Origin: Cellulomonas sp. PhB143
Lineage (GTDB): Bacteria; Actinomycetota; Actinomycetes; Actinomycetales; Cellulomonadaceae
Direction of reading: 5' to 3'
Assembly (NCBI RefSeq): GCF_003752595.1
Contig: NZ_RKIJ01000013.1
Coordinates: 124,001 to 188,000, forward strand
DNA: 64,000 nucleotides
Shown here: positions 7,902 through 19,016 of the stretch, piece after piece
Numbering within the stretch: the first letter of the stretch is position 1
Layout: each line of letters starts with the position of its first letter
The notes under the pieces: generated by a model
The model's database searches: none
The model's input: only the letters and a program-made list of their open reading frames with translations
Told to the model about the DNA's origin: nothing
Translations under genes and position numbers: made by a program

Positions 7902-10004
7902 ATGCGACCCGTCACCGACCTGCAACGCACCGTGGCGCCGTTCGAGGTGGTGTCCGAGTACACGCCGTCGGGCGACCAGCCCACCGCCATCGCGCAGCTC
8001 TCCGAGCGGATCCGGGCGGGGGAGAAGGACGTCACGCTGCTCGGCGCGACCGGCACCGGAAAGTCCGCGACCACGGCCTGGCTGATCGAGAAGCTCCAGC
8101 GCCCGACGCTGGTGATGGCCCCGAACAAGACCCTGGCGGCGCAGCTTGCGACGGAGTTCCGCGAGCTCCTGCCGAACAACGCGGTCGAGTACTTCGTCTC
8201 GTACTACGACTACTACCAGCCCGAGGCGTACATCGCGCAGACGGACACCTACATCGAGAAGGACTCCTCGATCAACGACGAGGTCGAGCGCCTGCGGCAC
8301 TCGGCGACGTCCTCGCTCCTGACCCGACGCGACGTCATCGTGGTCGCCTCGGTGTCGTGCATCTACGGCCTGGGCACGCCGCAGGAGTACGTCGACCGGA
8401 TGGTGCGGATCGACGTCGGCGACCAGGTGGACCGCGACGACCTGCTGCGCCGCTTCGTGACGATGCAGTACACGCGCAACGACGTCGCGTTCACGCGCGG
8501 CACGTTCCGGGTGCGCGGCGACACCGTCGAGATCATCCCGGTGTACGAGGAGCTCGCGATCCGTTTCGAGTTCTTCGGCGACGAGATCGAGTCGATCCAG
8601 ACGCTGCACCCGCTCACGGGCGAGGTGGTGCGCTCGGAGCAGAGCATGTTCGTGTTCCCCGCGACGCACTACGTCGCCGGGCCGGAGCGCATGGAGCGGG
8701 CGATCGGCACCATCGAGGCGGAGCTCGCCGACCGGCTGGCGGAGCTCGAGCGGCAGAACAAGCTGCTCGAGGCCCAGCGCCTGCGCATGCGCACCACCTA
8801 CGACATCGAGATGATGCGCCAGATCGGCTCCTGCTCCGGGATCGAGAACTACTCGCGGCACATCGACGGGCGCGAGCCCGGCTCGGCGCCGAACACGCTG
8901 CTCGACTACTTCCCCGAGGACTTCCTGCTCGTCATCGACGAGTCGCACGTGACCGTCCCGCAGATCGGCGCGATGTTCGAGGGCGACATGTCGCGCAAGC
9001 GCAGCCTCGTGGAGCACGGCTTCCGGCTGCCCAGCGCGACGGACAACCGCCCGCTGCGCTGGGAGGAGTTCGTGGACCGCATCGGCCAGACCGTCTACCT
9101 CTCGGCGACGCCGGGCAGCTACGAGCTCTCGATGTCCGACGGCGTGGTCGAGCAGATCATCCGCCCCACCGGGCTCGTGGACCCCAAGGTCGTGGTGAAG
9201 CCGACGACCGGGCAGATCGACGACCTCCTGGGCGAGATCCGCGAGCGCACCGCACGCAACGAACGGGTGCTCGTCACGACGCTGACCAAGAAGATGTCGG
9301 AGGACCTCACGGACTATCTCCTCGAGCGGGACGTGCGGGTGCGCTACCTGCACTCGGAGGTCGACACGCTGCGCCGCGTCGAGCTGCTGCGCGAGCTGCG
9401 GACGGGGGAGTACGACGTCCTGGTCGGGATCAACCTCCTGCGGGAGGGTCTCGACCTACCAGAGGTCTCGCTCGTCGCGATCCTCGACGCCGACAAGGAG
9501 GGCTTCCTGCGCTCCGGGACGTCCCTGATCCAGACGATCGGCCGCGCGGCGCGCAACGTCTCGGGCGAGGTGCACATGTACGCCGACAAGATCACCGCGG
9601 CGATGAAGCAGGCGATCGAGGAGACCGACCGCCGCCGGGAGAGGCAGGTCGCGTACAACGTCGAGCACGGCGTGGACCCGCAGCCGCTGCGCAAGCGGAT
9701 CTCCGACGTCACGGACATGCTCGCCCGCGAGGACATCGACACCGCGGAGCTGCTCCAGGGCGGGTACCGCAAGCCCGGTCAGGGGACGCGCGCACCGGTG
9801 CCGGGCGCGCCGAAGGAGGGCGCGGTGTCGGGCAACCGGCTCGCCGGGCTCGCCGCGGCCGACCTCGCGGGCCTGATCCAGGAGCTGAGCGACCAGATGC
9901 ACGCCGCGGCGGGGGAGCTGCAGTTCGAGCTCGCGGCGCGGCTGCGCGACGAGATCGGCGGCCTCAAGAAGGAGCTGCGGCAGATGCAGGCCGCGACGGC
10001 GTAG
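7902..10004 (+). CDS. uvrB: Excinuclease ABC subunit B
   Basis: A 700-residue DNA-damage helicase. Visible elements are Walker A ([14 protein letters not shown], residues ~44-57), the damage-probing hairpin region ([10 protein letters not shown]), Walker B with DESH, the helicase motif around [12 protein letters not shown], and the C-terminal UVR motif ([18 protein letters not shown]) that contacts UvrC. It verifies lesions handed over by UvrA and recruits UvrC. The ATG at 7902 follows TACCGT (7890-7895) by six bases with no Shine-Dalgarno sequence. I see no LexA box in its short upstream region, unlike uvrA. Confidence 0.98.
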   Translation: MRPVTDLQRTVAPFEVVSEYTPSGDQPTAIAQLSERIRAGEKDVTLLGATGTGKSATTAWLIEKLQRPTLVMAPNKTLAAQLATEFRELLPNNAVEYFVSYYDYYQPEAYIAQTDTYIEKDSSINDEVERLRHSATSSLLTRRDVIVVASVSCIYGLGTPQEYVDRMVRIDVGDQVDRDDLLRRFVTMQYTRNDVAFTRGTFRVRGDTVEIIPVYEELAIRFEFFGDEIESIQTLHPLTGEVVRSEQSMFVFPATHYVAGPERMERAIGTIEAELADRLAELERQNKLLEAQRLRMRTTYDIEMMRQIGSCSGIENYSRHIDGREPGSAPNTLLDYFPEDFLLVIDESHVTVPQIGAMFEGDMSRKRSLVEHGFRLPSATDNRPLRWEEFVDRIGQTVYLSATPGSYELSMSDGVVEQIIRPTGLVDPKVVVKPTTGQIDDLLGEIRERTARNERVLVTTLTKKMSEDLTDYLLERDVRVRYLHSEVDTLRRVELLRELRTGEYDVLVGINLLREGLDLPEVSLVAILDADKEGFLRSGTSLIQTIGRAARNVSGEVHMYADKITAAMKQAIEETDRRRERQVAYNVEHGVDPQPLRKRISDVTDMLAREDIDTAELLQGGYRKPGQGTRAPVPGAPKEGAVSGNRLAGLAAADLAGLIQELSDQMHAAAGELQFELAARLRDEIGGLKKELRQMQAATA

Positions 10005-10042
10005 CCCTCTGGCCGCGGGGCCGCGCGATCGCCTACGCTGTA

Positions 10043-10216
10043 CCCATCGTGAGGGGAGTATTCCCACGCGGTGGCGTCGTCAGTACGGTCCGTTCCGCAG
10101 CGGGCCCGGTGCCACCGGTTCGCGCACACGCGAGGTCGATCGGTCGCCGGGACGGGACCGAGGAGCCGGCGTCCGGGCGGAAGAGACCTCCGGTAGCTCG
10201 TCGTCCCTACCGGAGG
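10043..10216 (+). promoter_or_regulatory. Probable yybP-ykoY (manganese) riboswitch controlling the TerC gene
   Basis: The 219-bp gap before the TerC-family gene contains the hallmark GGGGAGTA (10053-10060) at its 5' side and AAGAGACCTC (10181-10190) at its 3' side; GAGG (10051-10054) can pair with CCTC (10187-10190) to form P1. The same 3' strand, CCTCCGGTAG (10187-10196), is perfectly complementary to CTACCGGAGG (10207-10216), which holds the GGAGG ribosome site of the next gene. Metal binding that stabilises P1 would therefore free the ribosome site. yybP-ykoY elements are known Mn2+ sensors often found upstream of TerC-family genes. The exact aptamer limits are estimated. Confidence 0.78.
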
Positions 10217-10223
10217 TATACCC

Positions 10224-11237
10224 GTGGACGTCCCCGTCTGGGTCTGGATCGTCACCGTCGGCCTGATCGTGGCCATGCTCGCGTTCGACTACGTCGGCCA
10301 CGTGCGCACGCCGCACGCCCCGAGCCTGCGCGAGGCCACCCGGTGGTCGCTCGCCTACGTCGCGGTCGCCGTCGCGTTCGGCGCCGTCGTGTGGGCCGCC
10401 TGGGGCTCGACGTACGGCGGCGAGTACTTCGCCGGGTACGTCACCGAGAAGAGCCTGTCCGTCGACAACCTCTTCGTCTTCGTGCTCATCATGACGTCCT
10501 TCAAGGTGCCGCGGCTCTACCAGCAGAAGGTCCTGCTGATCGGCATCACCATCGCCCTCGTGCTGCGCACGGTCTTCATCCTCGCCGGCGCCGCGCTGAT
10601 CGCGAACTTCAGCTGGGTCTTCTACCTGTTCGGCGCGTTCCTGATCTACACGGCGTGGGCCCAGGCGCGCAGCGGAACGGAGCACGAGACCGAGTTCAAG
10701 GAGAACGGCGTCCTGCGCCTGGTGCGCCGGCTGTTCCCGACCACCGACGACTACGTCGAGGACCGCATGGTCACGAAGGTCGGGGGCAAGCGGTTCATCA
10801 CGCCGATGCTGATCGTCATGGTCGCGATCGGCAGCGCGGACCTGCTGTTCGCGGTCGACTCGATCCCGGCGATCTTCGGCCTGACGCAGGAGACCTACCT
10901 GGTGTTCGCGGCGAACGCGTTCTCCCTGCTCGGGCTGCGCCAGCTCTACTTCCTCATCGACGGCCTGCTCGACCGGCTCGTCTACCTCGCCTACGGGCTC
11001 GCCGCGATCCTCGGGTTCATCGGGGTCAAGCTCGTCATCCACGCGCTGCACACCAACGAGCTGCCGTTCGTCAACGGCGGCGAGCACGTCGACGCGGTCC
11101 CGGAGATCTCGACGGGCGTCTCGCTCGCGTTCATCGCGGTGGTCCTGGTGGTCACCACGGTCGCGAGCCTCGCCAAGGACCGGCGGGACCGGCGGCGCGC
11201 AGCCCTGGGTGCCGGGGCGGACGGCGCTCCGGACTGA
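10224..11237 (+). CDS. TerC/Alx-family integral membrane protein, probable Mn2+ exporter
   Basis: A 337-residue polytopic membrane protein with about eight or nine hydrophobic helices. It shows the TerC family signatures TEKSLSVDNLFVF and FAVDSIPAIFG, in which acidic residues sit inside the membrane and are thought to bind metal. TerC relatives such as Alx and MeeF export manganese, which fits the upstream yybP-ykoY element. The start is GTG at 10224, seven bases after GGAGG (10212-10216), the site masked by the riboswitch stem. It ends ten bases from the convergent YciI gene. Confidence 0.9.
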   Translation: MDVPVWVWIVTVGLIVAMLAFDYVGHVRTPHAPSLREATRWSLAYVAVAVAFGAVVWAAWGSTYGGEYFAGYVTEKSLSVDNLFVFVLIMTSFKVPRLYQQKVLLIGITIALVLRTVFILAGAALIANFSWVFYLFGAFLIYTAWAQARSGTEHETEFKENGVLRLVRRLFPTTDDYVEDRMVTKVGGKRFITPMLIVMVAIGSADLLFAVDSIPAIFGLTQETYLVFAANAFSLLGLRQLYFLIDGLLDRLVYLAYGLAAILGFIGVKLVIHALHTNELPFVNGGEHVDAVPEISTGVSLAFIAVVLVVTTVASLAKDRRDRRRAALGAGADGAPD

Positions 11238-11247
11238 CCGCGCCGCG

Positions 11248-11547
11248 TCAGGCGTGCGCGGCGAGGTCACCGATCACCGGCGACCATGCCCGCACGGTGC
11301 GGTCCTCGACGAGGCCGGCCCGCGCGAACGGGTCGGCCTCGAGGAGCGCCTCGGCCGCCTCGGGCCCCTCGACCGCGAGGAGCAGGAGGGCGCCGGGGCG
11401 CTGCCCCGGCGAGGGGAGCCATGGGCCGGACGCGACGAGCGTCCCGGCGTCGTGCAGGTCCGTGAGGAACGCGCGGTGCGCAGGGCGGGCCGCGTCGAGC
11501 TCCGCGGGCCGGTCGGGGTAGACATAGGTCACGGCGACGAGGGGCAT
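11248..11547 (-). CDS. YciI-family small protein
   Basis: A 99-residue single-domain protein of the YciI/YCII type (dimeric ferredoxin-like fold). It opens with LVAVTYVYPDRPAELDAARPAHRAFL, where the histidine and nearby acidic residues match the family's putative active site, and carries GPWLPSPGQRPGALLLLAV. Family members are mostly of unknown function; one fusion acts on chlorinated aromatics. The ATG at 11547 is preceded by CAGACT six bases upstream rather than by a ribosome site. It lies 40 bases downstream of the metallo-hydrolase gene on the same strand. Confidence 0.8.
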   Translation of the reverse strand: MPLVAVTYVYPDRPAELDAARPAHRAFLTDLHDAGTLVASGPWLPSPGQRPGALLLLAVEGPEAAEALLEADPFARAGLVEDRTVRAWSPVIGDLAAHA

Positions 11548-11587
11548 GCCGCCAGTCTGGCAGACGGGCGTCGCGCCCGAGGGTCCT

Positions 11588-12304
11588 TCACCAGCCGCGG
11601 GCGCGCCACTGCGCCAGGTGCGGCCGTTCCGCGCCGAGCGTCGTGTCCGCGCCGTGCCCGGGATAGACCCAGGTGGCGTCGTCGAACCGGTCGAACACGC
11701 GCGAGGTCAGGTCGTCCATGAGCGTCGCGAAGCTCTCCGCCGACGTCGTGCGTCCGGGACCCCCGGGAAAGAGGGAGTCGCCCGTGAACAGGTGCACGCG
11801 TCCCGCCACGGCGTCGGGCTCCTCGACGGACGCGGGCTCGCGGTACGCCAGGGCGATCGATCCCGGCGTGTGCCCGCGCAGCGCGACGACCTCGAGCTGC
11901 GCGTGCCCGACGGCGACGAGGTCGCCGTGGGCGAGCGCCCCGACCGGGACGTCCGCCGCGGCGGCCACGGCCTCGGCGTCGGCCTCTCCCGCCAGCGCCG
12001 GCGCGCCCGTCACCGCGACGACGGCCGCCAGCGCGCCGAGGTGGTCGTGGTGGCGGTGCGTCGTCACGACGTGGGCGAGGCGGGCCGAGCCGGAGCCCTC
12101 GCGCACGAGCGCGAGGAGGCGGTCGGGGTCGGCGGCGGCGTCGACGAGCAGCTGCTCGCCCGAGCGCCGGCACGTGAGCAGGTAGGCGTCGTTGTCCATC
12201 GGGCCGACGGACGCCTTGCGCACGTCGATCTCGTCCAGGCGGCGCAGCGCCGAGGCGCCGCCGCCGTCCACGGCCCCGGAGTAGCCCCCGGCCGGCCGGC
12301 TCAC
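11588..12304 (-). CDS. Metallo-beta-lactamase fold hydrolase (glyoxalase II-like)
   Basis: A 238-residue MBL-fold protein. The metal site THRHHDHLG is at residues 82-90, and further ligands appear as the histidine in LRGHTPGS, the aspartate in FTGDSLF and the histidine in VYPGHGADT, in the order expected for the glyoxalase II/RNase Z-like branch. The GTG at 12304 follows AGGAGG with a 7-base spacer and overlaps the stop codon of the upstream GH15 gene as GTGA, so the two are probably translationally coupled. The substrate is unknown; thioester hydrolysis is the family-level guess. Confidence 0.88.
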   Translation of the reverse strand: MSRPAGGYSGAVDGGGASALRRLDEIDVRKASVGPMDNDAYLLTCRRSGEQLLVDAAADPDRLLALVREGSGSARLAHVVTTHRHHDHLGALAAVVAVTGAPALAGEADAEAVAAAADVPVGALAHGDLVAVGHAQLEVVALRGHTPGSIALAYREPASVEEPDAVAGRVHLFTGDSLFPGGPGRTTSAESFATLMDDLTSRVFDRFDDATWVYPGHGADTTLGAERPHLAQWRARGW

Positions 12305-14214
12305 CGGGCCGCCTCCTGGGCGGCGGGCTCCGCGGTGCGGGCGTTCCCCGCCCGCGCCCGCTCGACGCTGTGCACCGCGCGCACGAGGCCGAGGTGGGAG
12401 AAGGCCTGCGGGAAGTTCCCGACGAGGGTCCGGTCCGTGGCGTCGTACTCCTCGGCGAGCAGCCCGACGTCGTTCGCGAGGCCGACGAGGACGTCGAGCA
12501 GGCGCTCCGCCTCCTCGACCTGGCCCGTGCGGGCGAGCGCGTCCGCGAGCCAGAACGAGCAGGCGAGGAACGGGTGCTCGTCGCCGGGCAGCCCGTCGAC
12601 GCCGGTCTCCGTGCGGTAGCGCAGCACCAGCCCGTCGTCCCGCTCGAGCTCGGCGCGCACGCGGGCGACGGTGCCGAGCACCCGCGGGTCGTCGGGGGGC
12701 AGGAACCCGACCTGGAGCATCTGCAGCAGCGAGGCGTCGGTGTGATGGGCGCCGTAGTGCTGCACGAACGAGCCCAGCCCGGCGTCGTAGCCGTGGGCGA
12801 GGACGTCCGCCTTGATCGCGTCGCGCTCGCGGCGCCAGCGCTCGAGCGGCCCGTCGAGGCCGTGGTCCTCGATCGCGCGGACCGCCTGGTCCACCGCGGC
12901 CCACGTCATGATCTTGGAGTGCACGAAGTGCTGCTCCGGGCCGCGGATCTCCCACAGCCCGCGGTCGGGGGTGCGCCAGCGCTCGAGCTGGTCGTCGACG
13001 AGGTGGACCTGCAGGGACCAGCTGTCCGCCGTCTCCTCGAGACCCGCGGCGCGCGCCATGGCGAGCGCGCTCATCACCTCGCCGAGCACGTCGTTCTGCA
13101 TCTGCCCGACGGCGGCGTTGCCCACCCGCACGGGCAGCGAGCCCGCGTAGCCGGGCAGGTGGTCGAGCGTGCGCTCGGGCAGGTCGCGCCCGCCGTCCAC
13201 GCCGTACATGATCTGCAGGTCCGCGGGGTCGCCCGCCACGGCGCGCAGGAGCCAGCTGCGCCACGCCGAGATCTCGTCCTGGTAGCCGGACTCGACCAGC
13301 GCCTCGAGCGTCAGCGCGGCGTCCCGCAGCCAGCAGTAGCGGTAGTCCCAGTTCCGCTCGCCGCCCGGGTCCTCCGGCAGGGACGTGGTCGCCGCGGCGA
13401 CGATCCCGCCCGTCTCGCTGTTGGTCAGCAGGCGCAGGGTCAGCAGGGAGCGGACCAGCGGCTCGCGGTAGCGCCCGGTGTACGAGCACGTGTCGATCCA
13501 GGAGGTCCAGTGCGCGCGCGTCGCCTCGATGCGCTCGGCGAACCCCTGGCGCTCCGGCACGGGCTCCCACGACCGGGTCCACGTCACGGCGAGCTCGAGC
13601 GTCTCGCCCGCGGACATCTCGAACGTCTCCGCGTGCGTGTGGTCGGCGGCGGGCGGGAGCCGGTCGCCGCGCAGCAGCAGCGCGTCGGCCCCCGCGATGG
13701 CCCGGATGGCGGGGCGGCCCTCGTTCGCCGCCTCGTCGCCGATGCGGCGGACCCACGGCACGACCTGCCCGTAGGAGAAGCGCACCACCCACTCGTGCTC
13801 GACGCTCACCGTCCCCTCGAGGACCTCCAGCCGGCGCACGAGGTCGGCGGCGCCGTCGTGCACGGGCATGACGTCGGTGACGCGGGCGCGCCCCGTGGGC
13901 GAGGTGTAGGTGGTCACGAGGACGAACGTGTCGCCGTCGTAGCGGCGCTCGACGTCGGTCGCGTCCGGGACGGTGAGCAGCCAGCGGCCGTTGCGCTCGT
14001 CCCCGAGGAGCGCGGCGAAGCACGCCGGGTCGTCGACGCGCGGCAGGCACAGCCAGTCGACGGAGCCGCGCCGGCTGATCAGGGCGACGGTGGAGCCGTC
14101 GCCCACGACGGCGTAGTCGGCGACGGGGACGGGGTAGGGCGCTCGCGGACCCCGGGCTGCGTTCGCCCGGGCGCTCGGCCGGTTGCTCTCACGGGTGCTC
14201 TGCTGGGTGGTCAT
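12301..14214 (-). CDS. Glycoside hydrolase family 15 protein (glucoamylase or trehalase type)
   Basis: A 637-residue cytoplasmic protein with no signal peptide. The N-terminal beta domain (DUF5911-like, residues ~30-210) is followed by the alpha/alpha barrel with the GH15 signature GERNWDYRYCWLRDA at 286-300, a WEIRG acid segment and a late EEYDATDRTLVGNFPQAFSH segment that holds the catalytic base. Actinobacterial members of this architecture include trehalases and glucoamylases acting on alpha-glucans; which applies here cannot be decided. It is divergent from uvrA and overlaps the MBL hydrolase gene by four bases. Confidence 0.9.
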   Translation of the reverse strand: MTTQQSTRESNRPSARANAARGPRAPYPVPVADYAVVGDGSTVALISRRGSVDWLCLPRVDDPACFAALLGDERNGRWLLTVPDATDVERRYDGDTFVLVTTYTSPTGRARVTDVMPVHDGAADLVRRLEVLEGTVSVEHEWVVRFSYGQVVPWVRRIGDEAANEGRPAIRAIAGADALLLRGDRLPPAADHTHAETFEMSAGETLELAVTWTRSWEPVPERQGFAERIEATRAHWTSWIDTCSYTGRYREPLVRSLLTLRLLTNSETGGIVAAATTSLPEDPGGERNWDYRYCWLRDAALTLEALVESGYQDEISAWRSWLLRAVAGDPADLQIMYGVDGGRDLPERTLDHLPGYAGSLPVRVGNAAVGQMQNDVLGEVMSALAMARAAGLEETADSWSLQVHLVDDQLERWRTPDRGLWEIRGPEQHFVHSKIMTWAAVDQAVRAIEDHGLDGPLERWRRERDAIKADVLAHGYDAGLGSFVQHYGAHHTDASLLQMLQVGFLPPDDPRVLGTVARVRAELERDDGLVLRYRTETGVDGLPGDEHPFLACSFWLADALARTGQVEEAERLLDVLVGLANDVGLLAEEYDATDRTLVGNFPQAFSHLGLVRAVHSVERARAGNARTAEPAAQEAAR

Positions 14215-14261
14215 CGTCGGACAGTCTGCCGCGAGCGGTCCGGTTTCGGTAGCCGGGCGCG

Positions 14262-14277
14262 TCGAACGTCTGTACGA
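14262..14277. promoter_or_regulatory. Probable LexA (SOS) box upstream of uvrA
   Basis: TCGAACGTCTGTACGA differs at one position from the actinobacterial SOS palindrome TCGAAC-N4-GTTCGA. It ends 29 bases before the uvrA start and 17 bases before the TACGAT hexamer, so bound LexA would cover the promoter. It may also influence the divergent GH15 gene. Confidence 0.65.
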
Positions 14278-14306
14278 CTGTCGGTGGGGGGCCGTACGAT
14301 GCTGCG

Positions 14307-17165
<2,859 letters not shown>

Positions 17166-17224
17166 CGGGCGGGCGGTCCCGGGGGCCGTGGCTCAGGCGG
17201 CGCGACAGCGCGGGTCGCTGGCGC

Positions 17225-17731
17225 TCAGCCCGCGGTGCCGACTTCCGCGGTGCGCACCGTCGCGGGCTGGACGTGCACCGGGAAGCTCACCGAGCGGGCG
17301 AGGAAGCAGTGGTCGTGCGCCCGGGCGTGCAGGGCCGACAGCGTGGGGTCGTCGGCGAGGGCCGCGGTGCCGGCATCGACCGTGACGTGCGGGTGCAGCG
17401 TCACGTCGGTGAACTCGCCCGCGCCGGCCGCCTCGACGCGCATGGTTCCCGTGGCCTCGTCGACGTACTCGCGCACCACGACCCCGGCCGCCGAGGCGAG
17501 GTGCAGGAACCACAGCATGTGGCACTGCGAGAGGCTGGCGACGAAGAGCTGCTCGGGGCTGTGCCGCCCCGGGTCGCCGCGGAAGGCCGGGTCCGCCGAC
17601 CCGAGCAGCGTCGGCAGCCCGTCGAAGCTGACCTCGTGGTCCCGCCCGTAGGCGGTGTAGCCGGACGTCCCGCTCGTCCCGGCGCCCGTCCAGCGGACCG
17701 TACCCGAATAGCTGTGCGTCGCCCCGGTCAT
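17225..17731 (-). CDS. OsmC/Ohr-family protein
   Basis: A 168-residue protein with the OsmC fold: GDPGRHSPEQLFVASLSQCHMLW carries the first redox cysteine, and ARAHDHCFLARSV carries the second about 80 residues later. Family members reduce organic or inorganic hydroperoxides with thiols. The ATG at 17731 lies seven bases after TAGCGT (minus strand 17744-17739), the same spacing seen for other leaderless candidates here; a GTG at 17740 would also be in frame. It is convergent with uvrA and lies upstream of no obvious partner. Confidence 0.87.
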   Translation of the reverse strand: MTGATHSYSGTVRWTGAGTSGTSGYTAYGRDHEVSFDGLPTLLGSADPAFRGDPGRHSPEQLFVASLSQCHMLWFLHLASAAGVVVREYVDEATGTMRVEAAGAGEFTDVTLHPHVTVDAGTAALADDPTLSALHARAHDHCFLARSVSFPVHVQPATVRTAEVGTAG

Positions 17732-17789
17732 GCCGGTCACGCTAGCCCCCCGGCGCCGGCCGCGCTCGGACGGTGCCGTCTCGTCCACA

Positions 17790-19016
17790 TCAGCGCGTCG
17801 CCGGTTCGTTCCGCTCGTACTGGCGACGGTGCCCGTCGAGCCCGGCGTAGCGGAACGGGCCCGTCGTCCGGTGCGGGGTCACGAGGTCGGCCACGACGAC
17901 GTCGTGCGCCGCGTGCAGCTCGAGGTATGCGGTGTCGGAGATCGGGGTGCGCGCGTCGAGCGCCGCCGTGGTCGCCCCGGGGTGCGTCGCCTCCCGGTAA
18001 CCTTCCGGCACGATGCCGGTGAAGAGCTCGCACACGGCACCGGAGCCGTAGCTGACGAGCGCCACCCGCGAGCCCGGGTCGAGCTCCCCGCTGTCGAGCA
18101 GCGCCGCGAGGCCGACGTAGAGCGACGAGGTGTAGCTGTTGCCCGTGCGCCGGTTGTAGGTCGTCGTCGCGGCGATCTGCGCGTCGACGGCGTCGCGGTC
18201 GAGCCCGCTGCCGGCGACCTTCGCGAGATGGCGGTGCGCCTTCGTGGCCATCCGGGTGAACGGCTGGTGGTAGGCGAACGCGTCGATGTCCTCGAACGGC
18301 GCGCCGCCGCGCTCGGCGTAGTCGGCCCACGCGCCGCTCACGGCGCGCAGGTAGGCGTCGATCGAGGCGCGGCCGTCGACGAGCGCCGTGGAGCGGTGGT
18401 TCGGGCGCCAGAAGTCCATGACGTCCTCGGTGTGCACCCCGGTCACGGGCTCGATCTCCAGCAGCGCCGGGTCGGCGGTGACGAGCATGGCGACGGCGGC
18501 GGCGCCCTGGGTCGGCTCGCCCGACGAGTCGAGGTCGTAGCGCGCGACGTCGCTCGTGACGACCAGGACCTTCTCCGCGGGGTCGCGCGCGACGAGCGCG
18601 GCGGCCATCTGGAGCGCGGCGGTGCCCGAGTAGCAGGCCTGCTTGAGCTCGACGGTGCGCACGGTCGCCGGCAGACCCAGCAGGCGGTGGACGTAGACCC
18701 CGGCGGACTTCGACTGGTCGATCCCGGACTCGGTCGCGAAGAGCAGCGTGCGCAGGCCCTGCGTCCCGTGCCGCTCGACGACCGGCAGGGCGGCGGCGGC
18801 GGCGAGGGTGACGACGTCCTCGTCGGGCGCCAGGACGCTCATCTCGTCCTGGCCGAGGCCGACGTGGTACTTGGCGGGGTCGACGCCGTGGCGGGCGGCG
18901 ATCTCGTCGAGACCGATGACGTGGCTGCCGGTCGCGACCGAGAGGTCGTGGATGCCGACGGGGTGCGTGCTCAGCGTGCTCTCCTCAGGGTCCGGGACCG
19001 GGCGCTCGCCCGTCAC
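17790..19016 (-). CDS. mvaS: Hydroxymethylglutaryl-CoA synthase
   Basis: It condenses acetyl-CoA with acetoacetyl-CoA to HMG-CoA, the first committed step of the mevalonate pathway. The catalytic residues of the family are all present: glutamate in LLFATESGID, cysteine in KQACYSGTAALQ and histidine in YHQPFTRM, plus YNRRTGNSYTSSL and SYGSGAVCE. The GTG at 19016 overlaps the mvaA stop as GTGA and gives 408 residues. However, a strong GAGGAG (18986-18981) sits six bases before an in-frame CTG at 18974; that start would give 394 residues, begin LSTHPVGIHDL and fit the family length and conserved N-terminus better. It is the last gene of the leftward mevalonate operon. Confidence 0.95.
   Translation of the reverse strand: MTGERPVPDPEESTLSTHPVGIHDLSVATGSHVIGLDEIAARHGVDPAKYHVGLGQDEMSVLAPDEDVVTLAAAAALPVVERHGTQGLRTLLFATESGIDQSKSAGVYVHRLLGLPATVRTVELKQACYSGTAALQMAAALVARDPAEKVLVVTSDVARYDLDSSGEPTQGAAAVAMLVTADPALLEIEPVTGVHTEDVMDFWRPNHRSTALVDGRASIDAYLRAVSGAWADYAERGGAPFEDIDAFAYHQPFTRMATKAHRHLAKVAGSGLDRDAVDAQIAATTTYNRRTGNSYTSSLYVGLAALLDSGELDPGSRVALVSYGSGAVCELFTGIVPEGYREATHPGATTAALDARTPISDTAYLELHAAHDVVVADLVTPHRTTGPFRYAGLDGHRRQYERNEPATR

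Noticed and set aside
5249-11521. A continuous open frame of about 2,090 codons on the plus strand, and similar long frames antisense to uvrA, tkt and the ABC exporter
   Set aside because: In DNA this GC-rich, stop codons are rare in the frame opposite real genes. The translations are low-complexity Arg/Ala/Gly/Val-rich, and the true genes occupy the same bases with clear motifs.
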